This document shows positions 13,901-25,877 of a DNA stretch of 64,000 bases, one piece after another (positions within the stretch are counted from its first letter, which is position 1; each line of letters opens with the position of its first letter). The notes beneath the pieces were generated by a model. It made no database searches. It had not been told where the DNA came from and worked only from the letters and a program-made list of their open reading frames with translations. The DNA is from Lepidodermella squamata (Eukaryota > Gastrotricha): NCBI GenBank assembly GCA_047495785.1, contig JBLDXI010000017.1:806001-870000 (forward strand), given 5' to 3'. Position numbers and translations under genes: made by a program.

Positions 13901-16900
13901 AAACTTTGGCGCATTGCGCTTTGCCTAGATCCCACAAACTGAACCGATTCGACTCGACAATAGCCGCGAATTCGTTATTTCGAACAAATTGCATCATCGT
14001 AACATCTGAGCCGATGTTATGCAGCAATCGAATGATTCGCCCGCCCAGCTTCAAGTCCCATAAAATCATCTTATTATCCTTAGCCGCTGTTAGTAGAAAG
14101 GCGTTATCATCCGAAACTGCCATAGTTGTGATTGGCAAACGATGCCCGCCGTGTAACTCGTAGAAAACTGATTTACCCGGCGGCATTAAGGCGGATCCGC
14201 TTGGGACTAAGGACGGCTTAGTTCGATGCGTGCTGATAGCTCGAATCAAATTTCGAACATTCAACAATTTAGGCGGATCACCCGGGGCGAGTGGGACGTC
14301 CTTCGAAACCGGACCAGCCAATCTTGCGCATAATTGACTGCCTAATTGCGTAATGTCCCTTTGCAGGACAGTTCGAGACAATTTTAGACACTCGTAGACC
14401 AAACTCAGCTCTTCATCCGGCTCCGGCCTGTTATCAATGACCCATTGAAAAATGTCTAGCACATAAGCTAGACCTCTAGCCCGGCAGGATGCGAGTAAAA
14501 AGTCGTAATTTATGTAACAATCGCCCTTAGCCGCGTCGATTGACACCGATTTTTGGCCGGCTAGTAGCTCAGCAAACGGCAATTCGTCGATTCTTCGAGT
14601 ATTAGCCCGTTCATTGGAGCCGGGTAGCCGCCATTTCGGCTCGGCTGTGAACGAAATTTGCTGGGTGCATAGGTGAACGCGTTCATATCGACGAATCGAC
14701 TCGACATACCGCGGTTGATTAGCCCAGGTAGACATGAAATAATCGGTAATTTCACGCCCGAATGACGTCGGATCTTTCGTGCCTACGTATCGATCATAGG
14801 CGATGAAACGAGCCGCGGCGTGGCCGAAAACAATCAAAGGCCACCCGTCACATCGCCTGACGCCTAGCAGCGGCGCGAGGTTGATTTCGAGAAGGGACGA
14901 AACAATAGCCGGGGGTGTTAGGTACATTGGTAAGTTCAGGGTTGTGCGAAGGTGGACTGAAACCAGGCCGTCTTGCGTGAGTAAATCCGCGAGTTCCAAC
15001 CGGGTCAGACCTATCCTAGCCGTTGCTAGGTAACCAACAGCTCGGCGAACAATCAACTCGCCCAACGCGCGTTCCGCATCGTTGAACACGCCATTTATCG
15101 CTGATTTTAACGAGACGGGTAGCCGGTTAACCTCGAAACAACCTTTGATAATTTTTCGGCAAACCAGATCGACCAGGAAAAAACTGGTAAAATTCGGGTC
15201 GCCATTAACCCTGGCGTATTCGTAAATCCAGTCATTTACGACTTGACTGCAAAAAACATCGTTTTTCGCCAGAGTTTCTTCCATTCGAGCCCTGATAATG
15301 TCCTCTGGAATCGGTTTCATCCGGTAAATTCCGATCGGAATCGCTTTGTTAGACATAGCTGCCTTAACAGTGTCGATAATTGCCTCCTCAGCGCCGGCTA
15401 GCGATAAAATAATATGGACATTGTCGTTCTTATTTTGAGACAGCCATTTCAGGTTTTGGCCGTGGTAAAAATCGAGAAGGCGCAATACGCCGTCCAAAAT
15501 AATGAAAATTGGCCTCTTTTTCGTAGCTAAAGCCAGAGTTTTCTCGAATTCATTCTCAATACCAAGGTAAGTCTAAAAGAATTTTTTTGAAAATTTCCTA
15601 AATATCCGCCTTAAAAAACTTACGGTATCAAACGGAAGTTTGCTTGAAGGCGGTGGGGGCGCTCCCGCGTGAAACATGTGATCGATTTGTTTCTTCAAAT
15701 CGCATAGCAAAACTCGAACATTGAGCGATCGACTAGTCAGGCCGATTTGTCGATAACAAACAATAGGATTACAATGGCGGCTTTTTCTACAAATTCAGAT
15801 TTCAATAAAAAATTGAAGAATGATAGATGGAAAATTACATTTGAGATCGAATTAAAGTAGTCAATTTTGCGAGTAAAACAGATTTTCCAGACCCAGATTC
15901 GCCACATACGAATAAGTACTGATTCGAAGAAATTAGGGATAAACATTCATCTAATTGCTCAGAATAGTCGTAAGTCCATTTTTTCAACCTATAAGGAAAA
16001 ATTGAGAGAAATTAGGTTGGACTAAATTTGAATAGCGTACGAAGATTGAAGTGCTTCAAGGTGGGTTGCGACGTCCTCAATCAGTTCGACTGGAGCTTTG
16101 TGTGAAACTGGGACTGGAACTGGCGAACCACCCGCTGTCATTGGAATAGTTTGCGCCATGGTTAGGGCACTCGACCATCGATTCAAATTCAAGCCACTGA
16201 AATGCCGCGCCAAGCAATCAGTCGCTTGATTCACCGCATCTGCTACGACCTTTTCAACATAGGCTAAATGTTCGTAGGATGTAGTTGGGTTCAGGCCTTG
16301 CGAACTCCAGCGAACGGCTGATGTGACCTGGTTGTCACCGGGCGTTCGCGCTTTCACGAATTTAGCTAGGCTTTCCATTTGCAGCTGCGCGTCTGGGTCA
16401 TAGTCGACTTGGCCGTTTTTGCGCCTGTTGTAATTGGCGAATTTAACGCACGCTTCCTTGTCGTCTTTGTTGAAATCGACGAAGCGACGGATGTGAAGGA
16501 AAACTCGAGCTTTCCCAGCGTTTTTAAGAACGCATTTCACTTCGTTAGCGTAGGCTGCAAAAATAAAAAATTTACAGTTGTTTGTCCCATTATTTTGATA
16601 ATTTATTTGATAATTTTATTTCTGAAATTTAAACTGAAATTTACTGAAGAAATTGAAATTTTAGCGGAGAAATCCCGATAAATCCGATAGTAACTTATTG
16701 GGTAATTTACGGTATTCTACCTGTGTGGTTCAATTAGATTTTTCCTTCATTAAACGATCATTTTTAAAACCGAAAAATTGCGGAAATACAAAAATATAAA
16801 AAATCACCTATTTTTTTATTTATTGGAAAAATTTAAATAATTCAAAATTTCATGAAAAAATCTGATGGGTAAAACCAACCTGATTGGTAGAAAAGACGAT

Positions 16901-19094
16901 GATGTACACCGTATTTCTGAATAACGGCCAAAATTTTCATTCTTTCCTCAAGATAATCCGTATTAGCCGTGTTAGAATCGTGCAATTGCCCAAGCCGGGT
17001 CCTGAAAAGTTTCAGCGATTTATAGGCACAACTCAAGAATTTAGAGCTTACCTGTAATCAACGAGGTGGTAGTCCTTACTGCTAGAATTGGGCTTTTGCG
17101 TGTACCATTTGCTAAGAGTTATAGGGTCGTTTTTGTAGGGATCAAAATCCTTAATAACACTGCGTAGCAAAATTGAGTGATTTCGCAAGCTTCGAACAGT
17201 TTTCTTGAATTTTTCACGTGGTGTAGGCGCGACGTCAGCGCCATCTTCAGGCGCACTGCTCATCATTGTCCCTTCCTTCGTATCCACCGACTCTTTACTT
17301 ACTAGCGGTGTATTCGGAGCTTCTTTCTCGGCACTAGTTGCCACGCCAGTTTCACTCTTAACCAACGCATCAACTTGGCCTAAATCAGCTTTCGTCACAG
17401 GCATTGACGTGTCCGACGTCGATTTTTGATTCTCGACATTGGCGGCTTGAGGTGTTTTGACATCGCCTAATTCTGTTTTCACCTCAGGCGGTTTGAGACT
17501 TTGAGTATCACTCAGATGTTGAGAGGTTGTTTCTGAGTGATGATGCTGATTAGCCGATCGACTTGCGCTGATTTCATCCTCTCGGGCTTTTTGCTGTTTA
17601 TTTAAGGTGGCTAATTGGCCCATGGCTCGTTCTTGAGCTTCAAGGGCTTTGTCGAAAAGGTGCCGGAAAGTCGCCTCTGGCATTCGACTAGGCAACAGCC
17701 ATTGACCAAATTTATCATTTAGGAGGATCTAGAGTTGATTCGAATGGTAGAATTTAATTGAGATCAATTATTTGGCTACTTACCATAACTACGACCAAAC
17801 TACCGTCGGGTTTCAGAAATTGCTCCAAAGCTTCGATTTGCTGATAGGCGTTCTCTTCAGGGGCGGAATCGTTTGGATATCCCCAGGAAGAATTGAACAC
17901 GACTAGGGACATTCCAATAGTTCGACAACGATCGGATAGCATGTTAACTGCGGTCGTTAGCAGCGCCGTCAATTCATGTCCAGCGGCTATATTTTCAATT
18001 TTTGAACGTACAATTAAGATATTTTCCAGGATTGACTTACCAACTGGGTGTCCCACAATTACAAGCTTCATTTGCATGGTAGGAATTTCATCAGCCTCAA
18101 CGGCCAGATCGTTGAATTCGAGAATCCGGCGATCCAGCGAAACCTTATTTCGATCGAACATATCGTTCGAAAAATCTTCGCTGCCCTCGTTCAAAGTCGA
18201 CCTATCTCGATCAACTTGTTCCATATCAGCGACACCATATTGACGAAAATGATGGCCGTATGGTAGACGGGCTATCATATCGTCGACGCTCAGTTTTCGC
18301 GACGAAGTGCTTCGATTGTCCATGTCAGATTCGCTCAACAAACTGCCAGTTCTCTGGGGAACATTTTCCATTTCAAGATTGCCGCAAAATTGTGCTAATT
18401 CTTACCTCCATTTGAAGTTTTGCGATTTCAACCGCAGCATCGCTACTGTGGGACGCAATAATAGACTGTAAGTCATCCGGCATTTCAAGGAAAGCCATTG
18501 AACGTCTGCGATCCAGTATAAGCATCGAATTAGTCCTTTGAAGAGACATTCTTTCAGTTGCCGTCAGCGCTTTGTTCAACGGATTCGACGGAGTTCGTTG
18601 CAACGCTTTGTCATTCGGGTTAACAAGTTGAACGGGGTTAATTTTTTGAATCGGAGGTAGCTTTGAGACGCTGGATGTTGTCGATAGGGAACTTTCCTCT
18701 CTGCCATAGTCAGTTTTAGGAGTCATCGCATATGACGATAGTCTTTTCAAAACTCTTTCGCTCAAGTCATCTTTCATCTGGAAAAATTTCAAATTAATTA
18801 CAGGAGCCGTCGGCTTCGAAAAATTGAACCTGAGTCTGGTCAGCCAGGCCAGTTTCTAAAGTGGGCAGCGGTGAGAAGCTGTCCTCTTCTGGCTGATTTC
18901 CGCGGACATGGGGTAAATTTTTGAAATGGCGCTTGAATTTTTCCTAGACGAATACCAATTCATAACATTGCATTATTCTTGTAATCGAAATTTACCTTAA
19001 GGTAGTTTTGCAATTTTCGATTTCGCTTGACCTTCGATTTCAGGAATGCCTTATATCGATTTTCGTAACCCGGCTCGTCAGAAACGTCCAGCAT
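10997..19094 (-). CDS. NACHT and WD40 repeat protein (NWD1/NWD2 family)
   Basis: Sixteen exons join in frame: 18996-19094, 18830-18943, 18406-18777, 18041-18353, 17784-17986, 17052-17728, 16880-17001, 16041-16554, 15839-15988, 15624-15786, 13619-15572, 12860-13019, 12143-12808, 11628-12057, 11241-11564 and 10997-11188. The product is 2150 residues. The N-terminal part resembles the TIR/DUF4062-like region of NWD proteins (LLNDKFGQWLLPSR). A P-loop CGESGSGKS lies near residue 833 and a Walker B-like IFIILDG near 930, so this is a STAND/NACHT ATPase. From about residue 1370 to the end are WD40 units (DNKMILWDL, NNGPITVWNV, NGEMRVWEP). The 54 bp intron 17987-18040 has no stop and could be retained in frame; removing it restores the expected family alignment. 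The function of NWD proteins outside vertebrates is unclear. The 600 bp intron 13020-13618 holds two RNA genes on the same strand. Confidence 0.9.
13186..13413 (-). ncRNA. U3: U3 small nucleolar RNA (intron-nested)
   Basis: U3 guides early pre-rRNA cleavage in the nucleolus by pairing with the 5' external transcribed spacer and 18S sequence. Read on the minus strand, the 5' end AAGATCATACTTCTTGGGAT and the following CATTACTTTA match the U3 5' domain with boxes A' and A. A hinge-like ACCCAAACC follows. CCTGAGCGCGAA matches the conserved CCTGAGCGTGAA segment, and TTGATGAACGTTC (13252-13258 for TTGATGA) matches box C. A GTGGC/GCCAC hairpin comes next, as expected before box D. The box D core CTGA is not evident (GGTCAGTCG instead), so the 3' end is less sure. 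Length is 228 nt, near the usual 210-230. A T6 run follows immediately, and a TATA-like A/T run lies about 25 bp upstream. The gene sits in a NACHT-WD intron, GC-rich against A/T-rich surroundings. Confidence 0.82.
13525..13595 (-). tRNA. tRNA-Asp (anticodon GTC)
   Basis: The 71 nt minus-strand sequence folds as a standard cloverleaf. The acceptor stem is TCCTTGG with CCAAGGA, the anticodon stem CCCGC with GCGGG, the anticodon loop CTGTCAC, and the T arm CAGGG-TTCGATT-CCCTG. The B box GGTTCGATTCC is intact. There is no intron and no encoded CCA. A T6 run follows within a few bases and can terminate Pol III. It lies in the same intron and strand as the U3 gene, 111 bp upstream of it. Confidence 0.96.
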
Positions 19095-21470
19095 TTTTAC
19101 GAGTGTCTGATGCGACTAATGGCTAATGGCGGCACTTGACCAAAAATTTGATTGTTTCTGAGGCTTGCACTAATAATTTTTCAAGAGCGAATAGTGTAAA
19201 ACTCAATGCATCGGAACGCGTCACTAAGATACGATATGTTGCTACATTCAAAGAGATCGCCCTTGCCTATTGATGCTTTCAACTTGTGCGAATAGGTCGG
19301 ACTCAAATGTGTAAACAACCAAATATAGCACCCGGCCGAAAAAAACTGTAATCTATTCTGAGTTTGCCTGTGGCGCGTGAAAAGCAGACGAGGTCACACT
19401 TACAGTGAAAAAAACCGCCGGTTTTCTGAGAGACGTCAAGGAAACAAGTGTACGACAAGTAGATGCAGAGCAAGTACATGCTTCCCACTCTCGAACATTT
19501 CTGACGATTGCAAACTTGAACCAGAAACTCGCGATTGTCCTAATTGCGTCAATCTGATGGTGCCATATTCGAATCATAAAGCGAGACAGATTTTTGTAAG
19601 GGAAATGACTGAACGGATATCTGGCCGAACTGTCGCACAAATACATATAACATTTGGATAACGAGGCTCATTAACCAATGAACCTAATGACTGGACTCTG
19701 CAAAACTCTCAAGTGACATATCGATATTAATTTCTGCTCCTAGTTAACACTCCCTCTGTTTCGATGTTACCCTCTCTCAGTTCGATAATCGAAATCTAAT
19801 ACGCTTGTCAAAAGGACAAAGCCAAAAGTATTTCATAGAATGGCTAAAATTACGCTAAATTCGCGAATTTAAGATTCAAGTGTTTAAGCTTATTTTTTCA
19901 TACATAGAAGATAGACAATGCCTTGTTTTGCGGTATTGAAGGCTTGAAGTTTTTAACGTGCTATTCCAAGGGCGAATCAAAATCTATGAAGATCAAAGCG
20001 ATTTGGGTCTTTTCTTTCTTTGAGCATCAAGCGAGTGGTTCTCGCCAGTTGTTGCACGCTCATTGTTGTGCAACACCCATTTTTTATTTGACAAATAGTG
20101 TGAAGGCCGAGATCGCTTGCCACGGCCCATATAACCCTTCGTTTCTGGCGATGTTCCTGATTACAGAGGGAAACTTTTTCAAAATACTTGTTGCTGACAT
20201 TTCGCCATTAATCGCGGAGTTGTCATTACAGACTGCAATGCAAACTATGAACTTATATTGATATATTTGTTCAATCAGCTCGACACAGAGAATTAATGGA
20301 GGTTGCAGTAACACACCTTGTGATTGATCGCTGAAAAAGACTAGTGGGACTGCATCCTTCGAAGCAAGGACTCGTCAATTTTTCGCATTCACTGTATCGT
20401 GGCTGTAAAATGCTGGTGCAAATAAGTGTGGGTCCTTTTAAAACAATTTTGGACAGTTTGAAACGGGATGAAAGATCAACTCGGGCACTTGGCGAAGAGA
20501 ACTTGTTCTTTGACTTACCCCCTTTGCATTCCATTCGTTGAGAATGGACGCTGGGCGCTACACGGCAGTACCTACTACATGGCAGTGCAAAGAGTTCGTA
20601 GAATCGAAATTTTCTCACCGGCAAATAATAATATGTACTTCATGTAGAACAGAGGACGATTATAAAAATTCACAGTCGAGCCACCGACAGGTGAGATGCG
20701 GCGAACTAGTTACGAACATGCTTCCTTCTTCTGACCCTATGCGAGTACATGCCAATAAACGGATTTTATCATCGCATCTCCAGCAAACTTGAATCCAAGG
20801 TCCCCAATCGGAAGACCACGGTAACGCGGCGAATCGGGCGCATATGTATTTCTGCGTTGGATTCGTACCTACTTAGGCGGTCTTCCATCAAAGGGGCGCA
20901 GATGGAAGCGCCGAGATAAGGTGGTGAGTTACTTCGCGAAAATGAATTCGCTTTCGCATTCTGTTGTTTACGAAGATCGCGAATTGCAGCGATTAGTTAG
21001 ATTTGCGCAGACAACGTTGCCATAGTCGCTGTCAAAATTTGAATATTACGCGCGGATATTTCGTCACCGATAATCATACATATCAGTTATTAATTTTTTT
21101 ATTACATGAAATTAGCTGTTTTAAAGTAATGTTGATCAGACTCATCCGATAATACGATCGAATGAAGGGTTAGTATTTAGCGGTTCGGGGCGGTTTGAGG
21201 ATAAAGGAGATCGTCGGTGACCTCAGCTGTCAGCTGTTGCCTCAATCTTGTGTCTCGCTGAACACTTTTGGTTTTTGGCCGCTTGCGCCATGGCTATGGC
21301 TACTATGGCTACTACTAAGCTACTATGTCTACTAAGACAAGGTTCCTATTCTCCGCTTTGAATGTTAAAGCTTTGTATAAACAACATAAGCTGAAGGAGT
21401 TGTTTCGTTCTGGCATGATTCGTTATTCCTCTACATTTTCTTTTTCTTGTAGGTACCTAATATTTTTACA
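19095..21470. other. Long divergent intergenic region
   Basis: This 2.4 kb stretch separates the start of the NACHT-WD gene from the start of SKI3. Several frames of 60-120 codons occur on both strands, but none shows a domain, signal peptide or consistent splice partners. Near 21290-21330 there is a short imperfect tandem of GCTACTATGG units. A TTGTAG acceptor-like site sits about 20 bp before the SKI3 start. I see no RNA gene. Confidence 0.4.
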
Positions 21471-24400
21471 ATGTCCAAGGAAGCTAAGCTTTTGCTGAAA
21501 GATGCTAAGAAAAGTCTTGACGAAAAGAATTTCACAGAAGCTATACGGCAGTGCCAACAGATAATATCGCTTGATGACAAATGTTATAATGCCTATGTCA
21601 TTCTTGGTGCTGCTCAGTTCGAAACAGGCAAACTTCAAGAAGCCTGTGTTACGCTAGAACAGGCGACAGCGCTTGATGATAAGTCACCGTTGGCTTGGCA
21701 AGGCCTTGGGAAAGTATACGAGTCAGATCGCATGTTATCTCGACTAAAGCGAACGAAGATAGCTGATGTGTATCGACGAATCTGCGGGCTTTACAACGGG
21801 ACTGAATCTGATTGGTGCAAACTCGTCAAATCGAAATGCTTGTTGGCAAAAGTTTTGACGTTTGACTTTACGATCGCTGACTTTGCCAAAGATGAAAAGT
21901 CGCTTCTTATCGATCGGATAAAAGAAGCTATAGTATGCTTCAAAGATTCATGGGGTATCATCGGAAAGCGACCTTCATTCAATCCTGAAGAATTCGCACC
22001 CGTCTTTGCTCTTTTTATGGAGCAATTGCGCCGAATATGCGCCGTCGAACATGCCGAGAACATTGCGATAAGAGAGTGTTCTTTCATACTTAAAGATGCT
22101 TATTTCCGTGTATTTCAATTGGATGTCCTTGATTCGTCAACCCTGGAAGACGGCACTAATTGCTGGCTATCTCTCCTGAACTCTTTTGCCCCGCAAGAGT
22201 TAGCCCTATTTATAAACGACTGCATTTCTCTCGTCGTGCAGTCTGGGATTTCTGGAGATAAGCTTGAGGCGATTGTGTGGCGACTAATTCAACTTAACGC
22301 AACGTCAAAAGCTCTCCTAATGTATTGCCAGTTATTGCTCGAGAAGAGCCTGAGTAATTATACTTCCTTATGAAAGATCTCTTGATCGATGAAATTATTT
22401 TGTAGCTCAACCACAGATTGCCAAAGTTCGGCAGTTGGCAAACGACGAGCAATCGGTACTGAAACAAGAATATCTGAGACAGACTAGTGGACGAGCTTCA
22501 GCTATTTCAAAATATGAAAGTGATTCTCTGCACCTTGTTTACGGTTGCTTGGCCCTTTTCGATGGAAACAAAACTCGAGCTGTCGAAGAGCTTTCTGCTA
22601 TCTCGGACCCTCAACATCCAATAATGTTTGCCTACCTAGCTCGAGCTTACATCAACCTTGGCTTATCCTCTGAAGCTGCTTCTTCCGCTGTACAAGGCAT
22701 GCAATTGGTTGTTTTCGTTAACACAATCTAATGAATTAATTTAGGACTAAAGCATTTATCGAACGATCTCAATAAGAAAGACAGCGCGCCGTCTTTGTTC
22801 TCTTGCTTCTTCGATAGAAAAGCTGTATCTACCGAGTTGGAAGCTCTTCGAATCTGGGCCTTACTTGAATGCGGTACGGAGCCGTCCTATGCGTCTCTAG
22901 CACAGGAGGTCAATGATTTGGCTTCTCAAAAAGCTATTGAATCAATTGGCTCCGAAACTCTTGCCTATATCGCCGACAGGCTTCATGCATCTGGCTTATC
23001 GAAAGTGAAGCATAACTTGAAAGTTCAAAATATAGTGAGAAAATTGGAAATTGACATGCGGCAAGCTATTTCATCCGGTAACCCTGGTGGATCTCTCGAA
23101 ATTTTGGACAAATCTGGCGTTGCTGGGGTTGAGAATGACATTTTCATTCTCACGATCGAATCTTTAGCGTGTTCGTATTTTGAAGATTCCAATATGGAAA
23201 TGCTGTCACGAGGAACTACCGCTGCTACGCGTGCTTTATCCATCGCCCCGAATTATCCCCTCGCTCATTGGACGCTAGGTCGCTGCTTGGTCAAAATCAA
23301 GCAGATTAACGAGGCAGAGCAACATTTCGCCGAAGCCTGCTCGGCCCAGCCATTGAATTCCGCTATTGCCTACGATTATTGCAAAATTCTTTTCGCATCT
23401 CAACGGCATGAAGAGTGCGCCGCAGTCGTTTCTCGACTTGTTTCAGTCAGCTGCCCGACTCAGTGGCCTTATATTCGTTTGGCCTTGTACCATTTGGAGC
23501 AGAAAAACCCGAATGTAGCTATCAACTTACTCCTAGCCGCTTTACGATGTCCTCAAACTGTATCCGATGCTATTGATGGGACTAGTTTGGACGCAAATTC
23601 CAAAAAATCGGATCGATTGGTGATTTTGTGGCGGTGTCTGGGCGCAGCTTATTTGCAGAAGGGCAGCCTGGCCTCAGCAGTTCGAGCCCTAAATCACTGC
23701 GCCACGCTGCGAGAGTCGAAAAAATTCGACACACCCAGTGCTTCTTCGCTGTCCGAGGCTTATTTAAAACTCGGTAGAAACGACGCAGTTGTCAAATGTT
23801 TGGAGGAAGAGAGCGAACCGACGTCGAATGGGGCGATTAATATCAGAAAATTTATTCAAATCGCAACTGCTGAACTTCTATCAGCTCGATCTTTCCTAAC
23901 TCAATGCCCTGAATGCGTTGCGAAAAAGGCGATCAAAGTTATTGAAATTATTTTTGAGCGAACTAGCCGAGATCAATGGAACGTGGCTTTGATGTGGAAA
24001 GTGTTGGGAGATGCTTCAATTTTACTAGCGGATGCTGTTGACCATTTAGCACCTCCAATTCGACCTAATTTGAGTCAAAAAGTCGTGTCAATTCTGAAAT
24101 TGAAGGCTATGCCTAGCAACACTCGTGACTGGGCGATGCTGGCTTGTCGTTTTTATTCGACCGCGATTCGAATTAACAGCGATTTGCCGCAGATTTGGAC
24201 CGACCTTTCAATGGCTAGGGCGCGGTTGTGCGAAAACAAGGCGTCGATTTCCGCCCAGTTAATTAGCGCTCAGCTTTTCGATTGCCAGAGCACTTGGGCT
24301 AATTTAGGCGTAACTTGCGCGTCACTAGGCCGCCACAAAGCCGCGCAGCATTTTCTGCTATCGATTTTGCCTGATGCAGGGCAATCGCCTGCTTTGCTGA

Positions 24401-25668
24401 TCGCACTAGGTTCGGTCTATATTTCGACGGGACAATTCGAACTGGCCGATACTGTGTTGAATTATGCGAGAAAAATGATTGAAGCCGGTTGTGTTGAAAC
24501 TGTTACGAAACCGCAAGTCATTCCTGCTCTTCAAATGGCCGAGGCAGCCCTGAAATTGGCTCAAAATTCGCCTTTCAAGCTGAAACAACTCGTTGATCTA
24601 GTCCAATTAGCTACAATTCTGCCAATTTCATCCGGTTTTCGAGCGAAAATTTCGGTTTATTCCTTATTATTACGCCGAATTTTGTTTTATTTCTCGAAAA
24701 ATTCGACTGTTGAAGCTCGAAATTCAAAATTGAGTTGTCAGGTGTTATTCGAGCAATTATTGCCTATTGTCGAGAAAATCGTTTTGATTTCCGCTCAATG
24801 GAAAGAGGAGAATATTGAAAATCTGTCGAATTTATTGGGAATTTGTGGTCATGTTATCGAAATGTCGCCTGCTAACGGCGTCCAATGGTCGAGATCAGCG
24901 ATTTTATTCGAGAAAGCTGGATCGTTGTTCGACTGGCATCGTCTTCGCGCCGCCTACTTGTCCGGGGCAAAGCCTCAATGTTCAGGCGAAATTTCGGGCG
25001 AAAACACGTACTATCTCGCGATTTTAGACGCATATCGCAACAAATCTCCGAAATTTCCGGAAATTGTCGCTCAAACCTGCGAAAAATTGAGCTCAGACCT
25101 GGATCTCACGATTGCGACTGGTTTAGCGTATGCTCTGGCCGGGTCTTACCCAGCTGCTAAGGAATTGCTGCTAAAAGTGTTGATTTCCGTGAAAAATTCG
25201 CAGGGAAATGAATCACTAGAGTGGCGCTTATTGGGAATTTTGGCGAAAATTGCTTCGTTAACCGGTGATGAGCAGCTTTATTCAGTTGCAACCAACTTGG
25301 CGGGACCTTCTCTTTTCCCCACTGATTTATTCGGACTGGTTTCTAATCGCGATTCAAGGGCTGTTTCTAAGCTCCTTCACAAACAACCGTTTAGAAATGA
25401 CGCGTGGAAATTTGCTTTACGTCACTCGTTACTTGCGAAAAATTTAGGGAAGAACTCAAGTACTTTCAGTCGAGTGGCTATTTCTCATATTCCAAGTCAA
25501 GATCGAGCGCTTTGGACTGGGCTGAGTAGCCGCACGAAAAAATCGGCGTTGAGTGCTATTCATTCGCGACCATTTGAAACCGGTGTATGGTCGCTGCTTG
25601 GCCGAAAAACTGATTTACGTAAAATCGATGCGATTTCAAAAATCGAAAATGCTTCATATTTGAGATGA
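21471..25668 (+). CDS. SKIC3: SKI3/TTC37, TPR scaffold of the SKI complex
   Basis: Three exons join in frame: 21471-22353, 22406-22696 and 22745-25668, giving 1365 residues (human about 1560). The protein is built of TPR-like helical repeats. The first is MSKEAKLLLKDAKKSLDEKNFTEA with AYVILGAAQFETGKLQEA and AWQGLGKVYE after it. Later clear units include ALAHWTLG-type helices near residue 560 and TWANLGVTCASLGRHKAAQHF near 930. SKI3 holds the helicase SKI2 and the WD protein SKI8 together and feeds mRNA into the cytoplasmic exosome for 3'-5' decay. The second intron (22697-22744) has a GC donor. Assignment to SKI3 rests on overall architecture and the N-terminal repeats, not on a database search. 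The next gene starts 209 bp downstream on the same strand. Confidence 0.85.
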
Positions 25669-25877
25669 TAAACTGGCTTATTTTTTGCTCATAACCATGT
25701 TATTGGTGACTTGAAATTTAGCGTTATAATAATATCTCTTATGGTTCTGATTTCGATTTCCTTGTTATTATTCAAAAATTTGAAAATTCCATTAAGGTGG
25801 AGTTTTTATTTTTTTATTTTCAAATTATTTTACCTTTTTCGGAATTTTTTAATTTTTTTGATTTTTATTGAATTTAG

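Noticed and set aside
17987-18040. Reading through this 54 bp segment as coding sequence in the NACHT-WD gene
   Set aside because: It has good donor and acceptor sites and typical intron length, and its removal improves the match to the family; in-frame retention remains possible.
19303-20792. Several overlapping frames of 60-117 codons on both strands
   Set aside because: None has a domain, a signal peptide or compatible splice partners; they overlap each other on opposite strands in a promoter region.
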